DNA from: Pseudomonas sp. PA27(2017)
GTDB taxonomy: Bacteria > Pseudomonadota > Gammaproteobacteria > Pseudomonadales > Pseudomonadaceae
Reading direction: 5' to 3'
DNA length: 64,000 nucleotides
Assembly (NCBI RefSeq): GCF_001945445.1
Contig: NZ_MSXW01000061.1
Location: 441,346-505,345, forward strand
Made by a program: the position numbers and the translations under genes. Under the pieces are notes generated by a model. The model worked only from the letters and a program-made list of their open reading frames with translations, made no database searches and was not told the origin of the DNA. Of this stretch, positions 7,810 to 21,258 are shown piece by piece; positions within the stretch are counted from its first letter, which is position 1; each line of letters starts with the position of its first letter.

Positions 7810-10017
7810 ATGAACAGAAATAACCGGTCTGCCAAACGGAACCCAAGCATGAACAGCTCTCTCTCTCGCCTAAGCATTTCGCTGCTGGTGGCAATGCTCT
7901 CTCCTGCCGCTCTGGCCGCCAACCTGCAGGCGCTGGACGTGGCGGCTCTGCCGGGCGACCGCGTCGAGCTGAAACTGTCCTTCGATGAGCCGGTGGCGGC
8001 GCCGCGCGGCTATACCATCGAGCAGCCGGCGCGTATCGCACTGGACCTGCCAGGGGTGTCCAACAAGCTGGGCGTGAAGAACCGTGAACTGGGCATGGGC
8101 AACGCGCGCAGCGTCACCGTGGTCGAGGCCAAGGATCGTACGCGGTTGATCATCAACCTGACCAATCTGTCGCCCTACAACACCCGCACCGAAGGCAACA
8201 ACCTGTTCGTGCAGGTCGGTACCGGCGTAGCCACTTCGGCAACCACTACGGCAGCTGCGCCGGTGAGTGCGCCTGCGCCAGCAGCGGCCCGCCCGGCTCA
8301 GGCGGCAACGCCTGTTGCGGCGCCTGCAGCACCGAAGGTATTCGGCGCGGTTAACAAGTCGATCAGCAATATCGACTTCCAGCGCGGCGAGCAGGGTGAG
8401 GGTAACGTTGTCATCAACCTGTCCGATGCGTCTGTCAGCCCTGATATTCAGGAGCGTGGCGGCAAGATCATCCTGAATTTCAACCGCACCCAGCTGCCTG
8501 AAGCCCTGCGTGTGCGCCTGGACGTCAAGGACTTCGCGACCCCGGTGCAGTTCGTCAGTGCCAGTGGCACCGGCGATGACGCCAGCATCGTCATCGAGCC
8601 TGTTGGGGCTTTTGATTATTTGGCCTACCAGACCGAGAACAAGCTGACCCTCAGCGTCAAACCGCTGACCCAGGAAGATGCCGACAAGCGTCAGGCCGAG
8701 CGTTTCGCCTATACCGGCGAGAAGCTGTCGCTGAACTTCCAGGATATCGACGTGCGCTCGGTGCTGCAGCTGATCGCCGACTTCACCGACCTGAACCTGG
8801 TCGCCAGTGACACGGTAGCCGGCAACATCACCCTGCGCTTGCAGAATGTGCCTTGGGACCAGGCGCTGGATCTGGTGCTGAAAACCAAGGGTTTGGACAA
8901 GCGTCAGGTCGGCAACGTATTGCTGGTTGCGCCAGCCGAGGAAATTGCTGCGCGCGAGAAGCAGGAGCTGGAATCGCAGAAGCAGATCGCCGAACTGGCG
9001 CCGCTGCGTCGTGAGCTGATTCAGGTCAACTACGCCAAGGCTGCCGATATGGCCAAGCTGTTCCAGTCGGTGACCAGTGCGAATGGTGGTGTTTCGGACG
9101 ATCGTGGTTCTATCACGGTGGATGAACGCACCAACAGCATCATCGCCTATCAGACCCAGGAACGCTTGGATGAGCTGCGCCGTATCGTGGCACAGCTCGA
9201 CGTAGCGGTGCGCCAGGTCATGATCGAGGCGCGAATCGTCGAGGCTAACGTCAACTACGACAAGGCACTGGGCGTGCGTTGGGGGGGGAGTGCAAGGCGA
9301 GGTGGTTGGGATGTAAGTGGTAAGGATGGTGTTCAGGCGTTTGATCAAGATACTGGTGCACGGGCTCCGTTCGTAGGAACGGATACTGTCGGTAGTACGA
9401 CTTTGGACGATGGCCTTGCTCGCCTGCCCTTTGTTGACATGGGAGTGGCCAATAGTACTTCTGGTATTGGTATCGGCTTCTTGAGTAACAATGTGGTTTT
9501 GGATCTTCAGCTCTCTGCTATGGAAAGCTCGGGTAACGGCGAAATCGTCTCTCAGCCCAAGGTTGTTACCTCAGATAAGGAGACCGCAAAAATTTTGAAA
9601 GGCCAAGAGGTTCCTTATCAAGAAGCTAGCTCCAGTGGGGCGACGTCTACATCCTTCAAAGAAGCAGCCCTGTCTCTTGAGGTCACTCCGCAGATCACGC
9701 CGGATAATCGAATTATCATGGAGGTCAAGGTGACCAAGGATGCGCCGGACTTCGGCAGGGTGCTCAACGGCGTTCCGCCGATTAACAAAAACGAAGTCAA
9801 TGCAAAAGTTCTAGTTGCAGATGGTGAGACGATTGTAATTGGCGGTGTGTTTGAGAATACTCAAACGAAATCTACGGAAAAGGTCCCTTTTCTTGGTGAT
9901 GTGCCGTATCTCGGACGCCTGTTCCGTCGCGACACTATCTCCGACAACAAGACCGAGTTGCTGGTTTTCATCACTCCGCGCATCATGAACACCTCTGCGG
10001 TGGCCGTGAGTCGGTAA
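7810..10017 (+). CDS. pilQ: Type IV pilus outer-membrane secretin PilQ
   Basis: PilQ forms the outer-membrane pore for the pilus and for DNA uptake. The order is a signal peptide, two AMIN domains, an Ala/Pro linker (about residues 145-175), an STN domain (LSLNFQDIDVRSVLQLIADF), an N3 domain and the secretin core with VPFLGDVPYLGRLFR. ATG at 7810 has a strong ribosome site (GAGGTGA) and gives 735 residues; an internal ATG at 7849 gives 722 and matches the usual family N-terminus MNSxLSRL, so either start is possible. From about 9281 to 9905 codon use turns AT-richer than the rest of the gene, and an uninterrupted G8 run sits at 9281-9288 where the change begins. Confidence 0.94.
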   Translation: MNRNNRSAKRNPSMNSSLSRLSISLLVAMLSPAALAANLQALDVAALPGDRVELKLSFDEPVAAPRGYTIEQPARIALDLPGVSNKLGVKNRELGMGNARSVTVVEAKDRTRLIINLTNLSPYNTRTEGNNLFVQVGTGVATSATTTAAAPVSAPAPAAARPAQAATPVAAPAAPKVFGAVNKSISNIDFQRGEQGEGNVVINLSDASVSPDIQERGGKIILNFNRTQLPEALRVRLDVKDFATPVQFVSASGTGDDASIVIEPVGAFDYLAYQTENKLTLSVKPLTQEDADKRQAERFAYTGEKLSLNFQDIDVRSVLQLIADFTDLNLVASDTVAGNITLRLQNVPWDQALDLVLKTKGLDKRQVGNVLLVAPAEEIAAREKQELESQKQIAELAPLRRELIQVNYAKAADMAKLFQSVTSANGGVSDDRGSITVDERTNSIIAYQTQERLDELRRIVAQLDVAVRQVMIEARIVEANVNYDKALGVRWGGSARRGGWDVSGKDGVQAFDQDTGARAPFVGTDTVGSTTLDDGLARLPFVDMGVANSTSGIGIGFLSNNVVLDLQLSAMESSGNGEIVSQPKVVTSDKETAKILKGQEVPYQEASSSGATSTSFKEAALSLEVTPQITPDNRIIMEVKVTKDAPDFGRVLNGVPPINKNEVNAKVLVADGETIVIGGVFENTQTKSTEKVPFLGDVPYLGRLFRRDTISDNKTELLVFITPRIMNTSAVAVSR

Positions 10018-10020
10018 TTT

Positions 10021-10539
10021 GTGCGTAATCTGATCCTTGTCGGCCCGATGGGTGCTGGAAAAAGTACTATCGGGCGTTTGCTTGCCAAAGAGCTGCGGTT
10101 GCCATTCAAGGACTCCGACAAGGAGATCGAACAGCGTACCGGTGCCGATATACCCTGGATTTTCGATGTCGAGGGTGAGCAGGGTTTCCGCGAGCGCGAG
10201 CAGGCGGTGATCTGTTCGTTGTGCGAATCCGATGGTCTGGTGCTGGCTACTGGCGGTGGTGCGGTTTTGCGACCACAGAACCGCCAGGCACTGCGCGACA
10301 GTGGCCGGGTTGTCTATCTGCATGCCTCCGTGGAGCAGCAGATCGACCGTACCGCCCGTGATCGCAACCGGCCTTTGCTGCGTGCCCCCAATCCGGGGCA
10401 GGTACTGGCAGATCTGCTCGCCATCCGTGATCCGCTCTATCGGGAAATCGCTGACGTGATCATCGAGACCGACGAGCGTCCGCCGCGAATGGTGGTTCAG
10501 GAAATTCTCGAGCGGCTGGAAGCGCTGGCGCCCCGTTAA
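10021..10539 (+). CDS. aroK: Shikimate kinase AroK
   Basis: AroK phosphorylates shikimate with ATP in the route to chorismate. The protein of 172 residues opens with MRNLILVGPMGAGKSTIGRL, which contains the P-loop. It also carries the substrate-binding DSD (DSDKEI), GFRERE and the GGGAV motif, and the lid RDRNRPLL. The GTG start lies three bases after the pilQ stop. It is cotranscribed with the pilus genes and aroB, as in P. aeruginosa. Confidence 0.95.
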   Translation: MRNLILVGPMGAGKSTIGRLLAKELRLPFKDSDKEIEQRTGADIPWIFDVEGEQGFREREQAVICSLCESDGLVLATGGGAVLRPQNRQALRDSGRVVYLHASVEQQIDRTARDRNRPLLRAPNPGQVLADLLAIRDPLYREIADVIIETDERPPRMVVQEILERLEALAPR

Positions 10540-10590
10540 TGACAGGGCAGAACTGCGCTATCCTAGAGCCCTTTTTCAATCGGGGGCTCC

Positions 10591-11697
10591 ATGCAAACAC
10601 TTCATGTTGATCTCGCTGAGCGCAGCTACCCCATTCATATCGGGGCTGGCCTGCTGAGCCGCGCCGACTTGCTGGCGCCGCACATCGTCGGGCGCCAGGT
10701 GGCGATCGTCACCAACGAGACCATCGCGCCGCTGTATCTGCAAGCGCTGCAGGACACGCTCGCCGATTACCGCGTCACCCCGATCGTGCTGCCCGATGGC
10801 GAGGCGTTCAAGAACTGGGAAACCCTGCAGAGCATTTTCGATGGCCTGCTCGGCGCGCGCCATGACCGGCGCACTACAGTCCTGGCCTTGGGCGGCGGGG
10901 TGATCGGCGATATGGCCGGTTTCGCTGCAGCTTGCTATCAGCGTGGCGTGAACTTCATCCAGTTGCCGACTACGCTGCTGTCCCAGGTCGATTCCTCCGT
11001 AGGTGGAAAGACCGGTATCAATCATCCGCTGGGCAAGAACATGGTCGGTGCGTTCTACCAGCCGCAAGCCGTGCTGATCGATACGCGCAGCTTGGACACC
11101 CTGCCGCCGCGTGAGCTGTCGGCGGGCCTGGCCGAAGTCATCAAGTACGGGCTGATCTGTGACGCGCCGTTTCTCGACTGGCTCGAGGAGAACATGGCCG
11201 CATTGCGCAGCCTGGATCAGGCCGCCTTGACCGAGGCCATCGAGCGCTCCTGTGCGGCCAAGGCCCGGGTGGTCGGTGCCGACGAGAAGGAAACCGGCGT
11301 GCGCGCCACCCTGAATCTGGGGCATACCTTCGGTCACGCCATCGAGACGCAGATGGGCTATGGCGTCTGGTTACATGGTGAGGCCGTGGCGGCAGGAACG
11401 GTGATGGCCCTGGAGATGTCTCATCGCCTGGGTTGGATCGATGCGGACGAGCGCGATCGTGGTATCCGTCTGTTCCAGGCTGCCGGCCTGCCTGTGGTGC
11501 CGCCGCAGGAGATGACGCCTGCGCAGTTCCTGGCGCACATGGCCGTGGACAAGAAGGTGCTGGATGGTCAATTGCGCCTGGTGCTGCTGCGCTCGCTGGG
11601 CGAGGCGGTGGTGACCAGCGATTACCCGGCAGACATATTGAGTGCCACCCTGGCCGCCGATTACCCGGCGCTGGTGGCCCGGCTTAACAATCAGTGA
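10591..11697 (+). CDS. aroB: 3-dehydroquinate synthase AroB
   Basis: AroB is the second enzyme of the shikimate pathway, cyclising DAHP to 3-dehydroquinate with NAD and a metal. The protein of 368 residues shows the NAD-binding stretch LALGGGVIGDMAGFAAACYQ, the conserved VDSSVGGKTGINHPLGKNM, and the metal ligand region NLGHTFGHAIET. The length and context next to aroK are standard. Confidence 0.96.
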   Translation: MQTLHVDLAERSYPIHIGAGLLSRADLLAPHIVGRQVAIVTNETIAPLYLQALQDTLADYRVTPIVLPDGEAFKNWETLQSIFDGLLGARHDRRTTVLALGGGVIGDMAGFAAACYQRGVNFIQLPTTLLSQVDSSVGGKTGINHPLGKNMVGAFYQPQAVLIDTRSLDTLPPRELSAGLAEVIKYGLICDAPFLDWLEENMAALRSLDQAALTEAIERSCAAKARVVGADEKETGVRATLNLGHTFGHAIETQMGYGVWLHGEAVAAGTVMALEMSHRLGWIDADERDRGIRLFQAAGLPVVPPQEMTPAQFLAHMAVDKKVLDGQLRLVLLRSLGEAVVTSDYPADILSATLAADYPALVARLNNQ

Positions 11698-11704
11698 GTA
11701 TTCA

Positions 11705-13327
11705 ATGACCAGTTTGCACGCCGACGAAGCATTTCTCGATCACTACCAGTTCACCCACGACCCGTTCGCGGCGCGGGTACCTGGTTTCAAGTTCTTCCCG
11801 GCGCAACGCAAGCCGGTGCTTGGGCAGCTGCATCACCTGGCGCGCTATAGCCAGTTGCTGCTGGTGGTCACCGGCCCAGAGGGCAGCGGCAAGACCCTGC
11901 TGCGTCAGGCGCTGGTCGCCAGCACCAACAAGCAGGCCGTGCACAATGTGGTGGTTTCGGCCCAGGGCGCTGCGGATCCTGCGACCCTGATGCGCCACAT
12001 CGCCCAGGGTTTGAATACGCAGCAGACCGATCGTGCCTCACTACTCGGTCAGGTCGGCCAGCTGTCGCTGACCGGGCAGGAGGTCTACCTGCTGATCGAC
12101 GACGCCGAAGAGCTCAGCGACGCCGCGATCGACGAGCTGCTGATACTGGCCCAGGGCAATGCAGAAGGGCGCCCTCACGTCTTCCTGTTCGCCGACACCG
12201 ATCTGATCGCCCGCCTGGATGCCCTCAGCAACGGCGAAGAGTCGTTCCACGTCATCGAACTGGAACCGTACAGCGAAGACGAGACCCGTGAGTACCTGGC
12301 CGTACGCCTGGATGGTGCGGCCCAGGGCATCGAGCTGCTGTCCGATGAGCAGGTCGAGCTGATTCACGAGCGTTCTGGCGGTTGGCCTGGTGAGATCAAC
12401 CGGGTCGCGCGCGAGGTGCTGATCGACGCCATGGCCGCCCGCCGTGGCGCGGTGAAGGGTGGTGGTTTCGCCTTCAAGCTACCCAAGAAGCATCTGTTGG
12501 CGCTTGGCGTGGTGGCCGTCGGCGTGGCGGCAGCCTTGTTGATGCAAGGTCGCTCGGAGTCCACCGATGCACCGGCTCCGACCCAGGCTCAACTGCCCAT
12601 GGACAGTGCGCCGCCGCCTCAAACGGCGCCAGGCGCTCCGGCTGGTGCCGAGCAGGGCGCTGATGGCAAGCCGCCGATCGAGTTCGCCGGCAGCAATCAG
12701 CCATTGCCGTTGCCCCTGGTAGGTCAATCCCAGCCGGTCATCCGTCAGCCGCTGGCCCAGGCCGCGGGTGAGACCGACGGTGAGGCGAACGTGGAGCTGC
12801 CGGAGTCCACGCCGACCGCGCCGGTCACCGTGCCGCCCACTGCCTCGCAGAGTGTGCCTGCACCGACGCCTGCTCCGGCGCCGCAAGTCGCCACGCCGGC
12901 TGCGCCGCAGCCCAAGCCAGTTGAACAACCCAAGCCCGTTCAGCAGCCGAAACCGGCAGAGCAAGCCAAGCCGGCGACGCCACCTGCTCAGGCAACTCGG
13001 CCCGCACCAGCGACCCAGGCGCCGGCGACGGCGGGCGGCTCGCAAGCCAATGCCTGGTATGCAGCGCAGAACAAGAGCCACTACACCCTGCAGGTGCTGG
13101 GTACCAGCACGGAAGCCAGTGCACGCTCGTTCGTCAGCCAGAACGGTGCCCAATACCGCTACTTCAAGAAGATGCACCAGGGTAAGCCACTTTTCGTCAT
13201 CACTTATGGTAGCTTTGCCAGCCGCGATGCCGCCCAGGCTGCCGTGAAGACCTTGCCTGCCAAGGTTCAGGCCGGCAAGCCGTGGCCGAAGACCTTTGCC
13301 AGCGTCACCCAGGAAATGGCCAACTGA
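11705..13327 (+). CDS. AAA ATPase/SPOR-domain protein, DamX-like
   Basis: The 540-residue protein has an N-terminal AAA ATPase domain (P-loop GPEGSGKT, residues 57-64; Walker B LLIDDAEEL), one membrane helix near residues 262-281, a long Ala/Pro/Gln linker, and a C-terminal SPOR domain from about residue 451 (WYAAQNKSHYTLQVLGTS). SPOR domains bind denuded glycan strands at the division septum, so a role in cell division is expected. The frame continues upstream into aroB, but ATG 11705, eight bases after the aroB stop, gives the natural N-terminus. The same gene follows aroB in P. aeruginosa (PA5037). Confidence 0.9.
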   Translation: MTSLHADEAFLDHYQFTHDPFAARVPGFKFFPAQRKPVLGQLHHLARYSQLLLVVTGPEGSGKTLLRQALVASTNKQAVHNVVVSAQGAADPATLMRHIAQGLNTQQTDRASLLGQVGQLSLTGQEVYLLIDDAEELSDAAIDELLILAQGNAEGRPHVFLFADTDLIARLDALSNGEESFHVIELEPYSEDETREYLAVRLDGAAQGIELLSDEQVELIHERSGGWPGEINRVAREVLIDAMAARRGAVKGGGFAFKLPKKHLLALGVVAVGVAAALLMQGRSESTDAPAPTQAQLPMDSAPPPQTAPGAPAGAEQGADGKPPIEFAGSNQPLPLPLVGQSQPVIRQPLAQAAGETDGEANVELPESTPTAPVTVPPTASQSVPAPTPAPAPQVATPAAPQPKPVEQPKPVQQPKPAEQAKPATPPAQATRPAPATQAPATAGGSQANAWYAAQNKSHYTLQVLGTSTEASARSFVSQNGAQYRYFKKMHQGKPLFVITYGSFASRDAAQAAVKTLPAKVQAGKPWPKTFASVTQEMAN

Positions 13328-13330
13328 TCG

Positions 13331-13376
13331 AAAGAGCCCGCCACGCACAAACTGACGTAGCGGGCTCTTTCGTTTT
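13331..13376 (+). terminator. Terminator after the pil-aro-damX operon
   Basis: An 11-bp inverted repeat (AAAGAGCCCGC at 13331, GCGGGCTCTTT ending at 13370) is followed by CGTTTTT. Confidence 0.85.
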
Positions 13377-13400
13377 TGCGACATTTTATTCCTGTTTTTC

Positions 13401-13441
13401 GTCACATTGTTCTTTGTGACGTCTATCTCGCTATGTACAAT
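13401..13441 (+). promoter_or_regulatory. gltB: Candidate gltB promoter with an overlapping inverted repeat
   Basis: A -35 TTGTGA (13414-13419) and a -10 TACAAT (13436-13441) are spaced by 16 bases. An inverted repeat GTCACA-N8-TGTGAC (13401-13420) overlaps the -35 box, a position suited to a repressor. The regulator is unknown. Confidence 0.45.
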
Positions 13442-13530
13442 GCCCTCCGTTTGCCTGCGCAACGCGGCGTCTAGACCTGCGCGCGGATTAGAGAAAACGC
13501 CTGAAAAAGGCTGTCTGGTGAGAGTCCCTT

Positions 13531-17979
<4,449 letters not shown>

Positions 17980-17989
17980 GCAGCTTCAA

Positions 17990-18018
17990 GCGGCGTGCCC
18001 TGACAGCAGGGCCGCCGC
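17990..18018 (+). other. Intercistronic hairpin between gltB and gltD
   Basis: A GC-rich inverted repeat (GCGGCGTGCCCTG, loop ACAG, CAGGGCCGCCGC, with one unpaired base) stands 11 bases after the gltB stop. It has no T run, so it is more likely an mRNA-processing or partial-attenuation structure than a full terminator. Confidence 0.4.
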
Positions 18019-18081
18019 TCAACGTGATTGTCTCGCAGCTTTGGGCGTATCGCCCGGCGCTGCTGCTAAGAGGTTTATGAC

Positions 18082-19500
18082 ATGGCTGAACGTCTGAATA
18101 ACGACTTCCAGTTCATCGAAGTCGGGCGTAAAGACCCGAAGAAAAAGCTGCTGCGCCAGCGCAAGAAAGAGTTCGTCGAGATCTACGACACCTTCAAGCC
18201 GGCCCAGGCCAGCGACCAGGCGCATCGCTGCCTGGGTTGCGGCAACCCGTATTGCGAGTGGAAGTGCCCGGTGCACAACTTCATCCCCAACTGGCTGAAG
18301 CTGGTATCCGAAGGCAACATCCTGGCCGCCGCCGAGCTGAGCCACCAGACCAACACCCTGCCGGAAGTCTGCGGCCGCGTATGCCCGCAGGATCGTCTCT
18401 GCGAGGGCGCCTGTACCCTCAACGACGGTTTCGGCGCGGTGACCATCGGTTCGGTGGAGAAGTACATCACCGATACCGCTTTCGCCATGGGCTGGCGCCC
18501 GGACATGTCCAAGGTCAAGCCGACCGGCAAGCGCGTTGCGGTGATCGGCGCCGGCCCTGCTGGCCTGGGCTGTGCCGATGTACTGGTGCGCAACGGCGTG
18601 ACCCCGGTGGTGTTCGACAAGAACCCGGAAATCGGTGGTCTGCTGACCTTCGGCATCCCCGAGTTCAAGCTGGAAAAGAGCGTGCTCAGCAACCGCCGCG
18701 AAGTGTTCACCGGCATGGGTATCGAATTCCGTCTGAACACCGAAGTGGGCAAGGACGTCACCCTGCAACAGCTGCTGGATGAGTACGATGCCGTGTTCAT
18801 GGGCATGGGTACCTACACCTACATGAAAGGCGGCTTCCCTGGTGAAGACCTGCCGGGCGTCCACGATGCCCTGGATTTCCTGATCGCCAACGTCAACCGC
18901 AACCTCGGTTTCGAGAAGTCGCCGCAAGACTTCGTCGACGTGAAGGGCAAGCGCGTCGTGGTGCTCGGCGGTGGCGACACCGCGATGGACTGCAACCGCA
19001 CCTCGATCCGCCAGGGCGCCAAGGCGGTGACCTGTGCCTACCGTCGTGACGAAGCGAACATGCCGGGCTCGCGCAAGGAAGTGAAGAACGCCAAGGAAGA
19101 GGGCGTGAAGTTCCTGTTCAACCGCCAGCCCATCGCCATCGTTGGCGAAGACCGGGTGGAGGGCGTCAAGGTGGTCGAGACCCGTCTCGGCGAGCCGGAT
19201 GCCCGTGGCCGTCGCAGCCCCGAGCCGATCCCGGGCTCCGAGGAGATCATCCCGGCCGAAGCCGTGCTGATCGCCTTCGGCTTCCGCCCGAGCCCGGCGC
19301 CGTGGTTCGAGGAGTTCGATATCCGTATCGACACCCAGGGCCGTGTCGTCGCTCCGGAAAAGGCCACCTTCAAGCACCAGACCAGCAACCCGAAAGTGTT
19401 CGCCGGCGGTGACATGGTGCGCGGCTCCGACCTAGTGGTCACCGCCATCTACGAGGGCCGTAACGCCGCCGAAGGGATTCTCGACTACCTCGGTGTGTGA
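18082..19500 (+). CDS. gltD: Glutamate synthase (NADPH) small subunit
   Basis: The small subunit of 472 residues takes electrons from NADPH through FAD and iron-sulfur clusters to GltB. The N-terminal cysteine motifs are CLGCGNPYCEWKCPVHN and CGRVCPQDRLCEGAC. The FAD site is VIGAGPAGLGCADVL and the NADPH site VVLGGGDTAMDCNRT. It lies 102 bases after gltB and is followed by a strong terminator. Confidence 0.97.
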   Translation: MAERLNNDFQFIEVGRKDPKKKLLRQRKKEFVEIYDTFKPAQASDQAHRCLGCGNPYCEWKCPVHNFIPNWLKLVSEGNILAAAELSHQTNTLPEVCGRVCPQDRLCEGACTLNDGFGAVTIGSVEKYITDTAFAMGWRPDMSKVKPTGKRVAVIGAGPAGLGCADVLVRNGVTPVVFDKNPEIGGLLTFGIPEFKLEKSVLSNRREVFTGMGIEFRLNTEVGKDVTLQQLLDEYDAVFMGMGTYTYMKGGFPGEDLPGVHDALDFLIANVNRNLGFEKSPQDFVDVKGKRVVVLGGGDTAMDCNRTSIRQGAKAVTCAYRRDEANMPGSRKEVKNAKEEGVKFLFNRQPIAIVGEDRVEGVKVVETRLGEPDARGRRSPEPIPGSEEIIPAEAVLIAFGFRPSPAPWFEEFDIRIDTQGRVVAPEKATFKHQTSNPKVFAGGDMVRGSDLVVTAIYEGRNAAEGILDYLGV

Positions 19501-19514
19501 GTCCTTCGCGTCGT

Positions 19515-19547
19515 GACGAAGCCGGCCAAGTGCCGGCTTCGTCGTTT
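19515..19547 (+). terminator. Terminator after gltBD
   Basis: A perfect 12-bp stem (GACGAAGCCGGC, 19515-19526; GCCGGCTTCGTC, 19532-19543) encloses a CAAGT loop and is followed by GTTT. Confidence 0.85.
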
Positions 19548-19698
19548 ATGGCGCCTCGCTGACCTGGGGCAATGCGCCGTGCGACTGCTTGCCTCATCCT
19601 CCCGCGCCTGCGGCACGGCGTCCCACTCCGTGCCTTTTAAAGCCTGCTCTGCGACAATGTGCGCACTTTTTGCTCACCGCTTCTGCCCGGGAATACTC

Positions 19699-20766
19699 AT
19701 GACTGCCCTGAAGAACGACCGCTTCCTTCGCGCCCTGCTCAAGCAGCCCGTCGACGTCACGCCGGTGTGGATGATGCGCCAGGCCGGTCGTTACCTGCCC
19801 GAATACCGCGCCAGCCGCGCCAAGGCCGGGGACTTCATGAGCCTGATGATGAACCCTGAGTTCGCCTGCGAAGTCACCCTGCAGCCCCTCGATCGCTACC
19901 CGCAACTCGATGCCGCGATCCTCTTCTCCGACATCCTCACCATTCCCCATGCCATGGGCCAGGGCTTGTACTTCGAGACCGGCGAAGGTCCGCGTTTCAG
20001 GAAGGTGATCAGCAGCGCTGCCGATATCGACGCACTGCCGATTCCCGATCCGGAACAGGACCTGGGTTACGTGATGGACGCGGTGCGCACCATCAAGTCG
20101 GCCCTGAACGGCCGGATGCCGCTGATCGGCTTTTCCGGCAGCCCCTGGACCCTGGCGACCTACATGGTCGAGGGCGGCTCGTCGAAGGATTTTCGCAAGA
20201 TCAAGGCAATGCTCTACGACAATCCCGAAGCCATGCACGCTTTGCTCGACAAGCTGGCCCGCTCGGTGACCGCCTACCTCAATGGGCAGATTCGAGCGGG
20301 TGCCCAGGCCGTGCAGATCTTCGATACCTGGGGCGGCAACCTGTCGTCGGCGGCGTACCAGACGTTCTCGCTGGCCTACATGCAGAAGATCGTCGACGGG
20401 CTGATTCGCGAGCAGGATGGCCGCAAGATTCCGGTGATCCTGTTCACCAAGAATGGCGGCCTGTGGCTGGAGTCCATGGCGGCCACCGGCGCCGACGCGC
20501 TGGGCCTGGACTGGAGTTGCGACATCGGCGAGGCGCGCCGCCGCGTCGGCAGCCAAGTGGCCCTGCAGGGCAACATGGACCCGACCGTGCTGTACGCCAA
20601 GCCGGCAGCGATCCGCGCCGAAGTCGCACGTATCCTCGAAAGCTATGGCAGTGGCAGCGGCCACGTCTTCAACCTGGGCCATGGCATCACCCCGGAAGTC
20701 GACCCGGCTCACGCGGGTGCCTTCCTCGAAGCCGTTCACGAGCTGTCGGCCGCTTACCACAGCTGA
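19699..20766 (+). CDS. hemE: Uroporphyrinogen decarboxylase HemE
   Basis: HemE removes the four acetate carboxyls of uroporphyrinogen III to give coproporphyrinogen III in heme synthesis. The protein of 355 residues carries the family signature PVWMMRQAGRYLPEYR near residue 22, and GFSGSPWTLATYMVEGG. The frame is open upstream to 19513, but ATG 19699 gives the canonical N-terminus MTALKNDRFLRALLKQP. It is the last gene that keeps the P. aeruginosa order before the pigment locus. Confidence 0.96.
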   Translation: MTALKNDRFLRALLKQPVDVTPVWMMRQAGRYLPEYRASRAKAGDFMSLMMNPEFACEVTLQPLDRYPQLDAAILFSDILTIPHAMGQGLYFETGEGPRFRKVISSAADIDALPIPDPEQDLGYVMDAVRTIKSALNGRMPLIGFSGSPWTLATYMVEGGSSKDFRKIKAMLYDNPEAMHALLDKLARSVTAYLNGQIRAGAQAVQIFDTWGGNLSSAAYQTFSLAYMQKIVDGLIREQDGRKIPVILFTKNGGLWLESMAATGADALGLDWSCDIGEARRRVGSQVALQGNMDPTVLYAKPAAIRAEVARILESYGSGSGHVFNLGHGITPEVDPAHAGAFLEAVHELSAAYHS

Positions 20767-20772
20767 TTGCGG

Positions 20773-21225
20773 TCAGTCCGTCTGCGCCTTGCCGCGGGCT
20801 GGGTGCAGGCGGATGTCGACCAGCGTGTCGTCCTCGCCGTGCTCGAATGCGGCGGCCCGGGGTTTGGGTTTGCCTTTGAGTAACGTGGGGTTGTTGGAAA
20901 AGCCAACAGGTTCCAGGGGGATGCCACGCGGGCTCAGGTCGAGGCGGCCGTTGCCGTTGCTGTCCTGGTAGAGTTGCAGGGCAAAACGCCCGGGTGGCAC
21001 GTCCTTGAGGATCAATTGAGCACCTTCGCCGTGCAATTCGCGAAGCATCGGCTGCCAGTCGTCCTGGCTGGCATCCACCAGGGCGAGATACAGCCTGGCC
21101 GGGCTGTGGTTGCCCTCCACCCGTATCAACAGATCCCCGGCCTGGGCCGATAACGGGCCGAGCAAGAGAACCACTGCACAGCTCGTGCAGTGTTTGGTTA
21201 CGATTTGAAGAAGTCTCTGTGGCAT
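20773..21225 (-). CDS. Exported DUF2141-like protein
   Basis: This predicted exported protein of 150 residues has a signal peptide ending near SAQAGDL and a beta-sandwich-like body. The segment VPPGRFALQLYQDSNGNGRLD and the tail IPLEPVGFSNNP match the usual pattern of DUF2141 proteins. Its function is unknown. It is convergent with hemE with a 6-base gap, and divergent from the resorcinol genes. A gene of unknown function in the same place follows hemE in P. aeruginosa, so it probably marks the left border of the inserted locus. Confidence 0.75.
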   Translation of the reverse strand: MPQRLLQIVTKHCTSCAVVLLLGPLSAQAGDLLIRVEGNHSPARLYLALVDASQDDWQPMLRELHGEGAQLILKDVPPGRFALQLYQDSNGNGRLDLSPRGIPLEPVGFSNNPTLLKGKPKPRAAAFEHGEDDTLVDIRLHPARGKAQTD

Positions 21226-21258
21226 AATGCGCCTATTTTGCAGGGATTCGCTTTAAAA

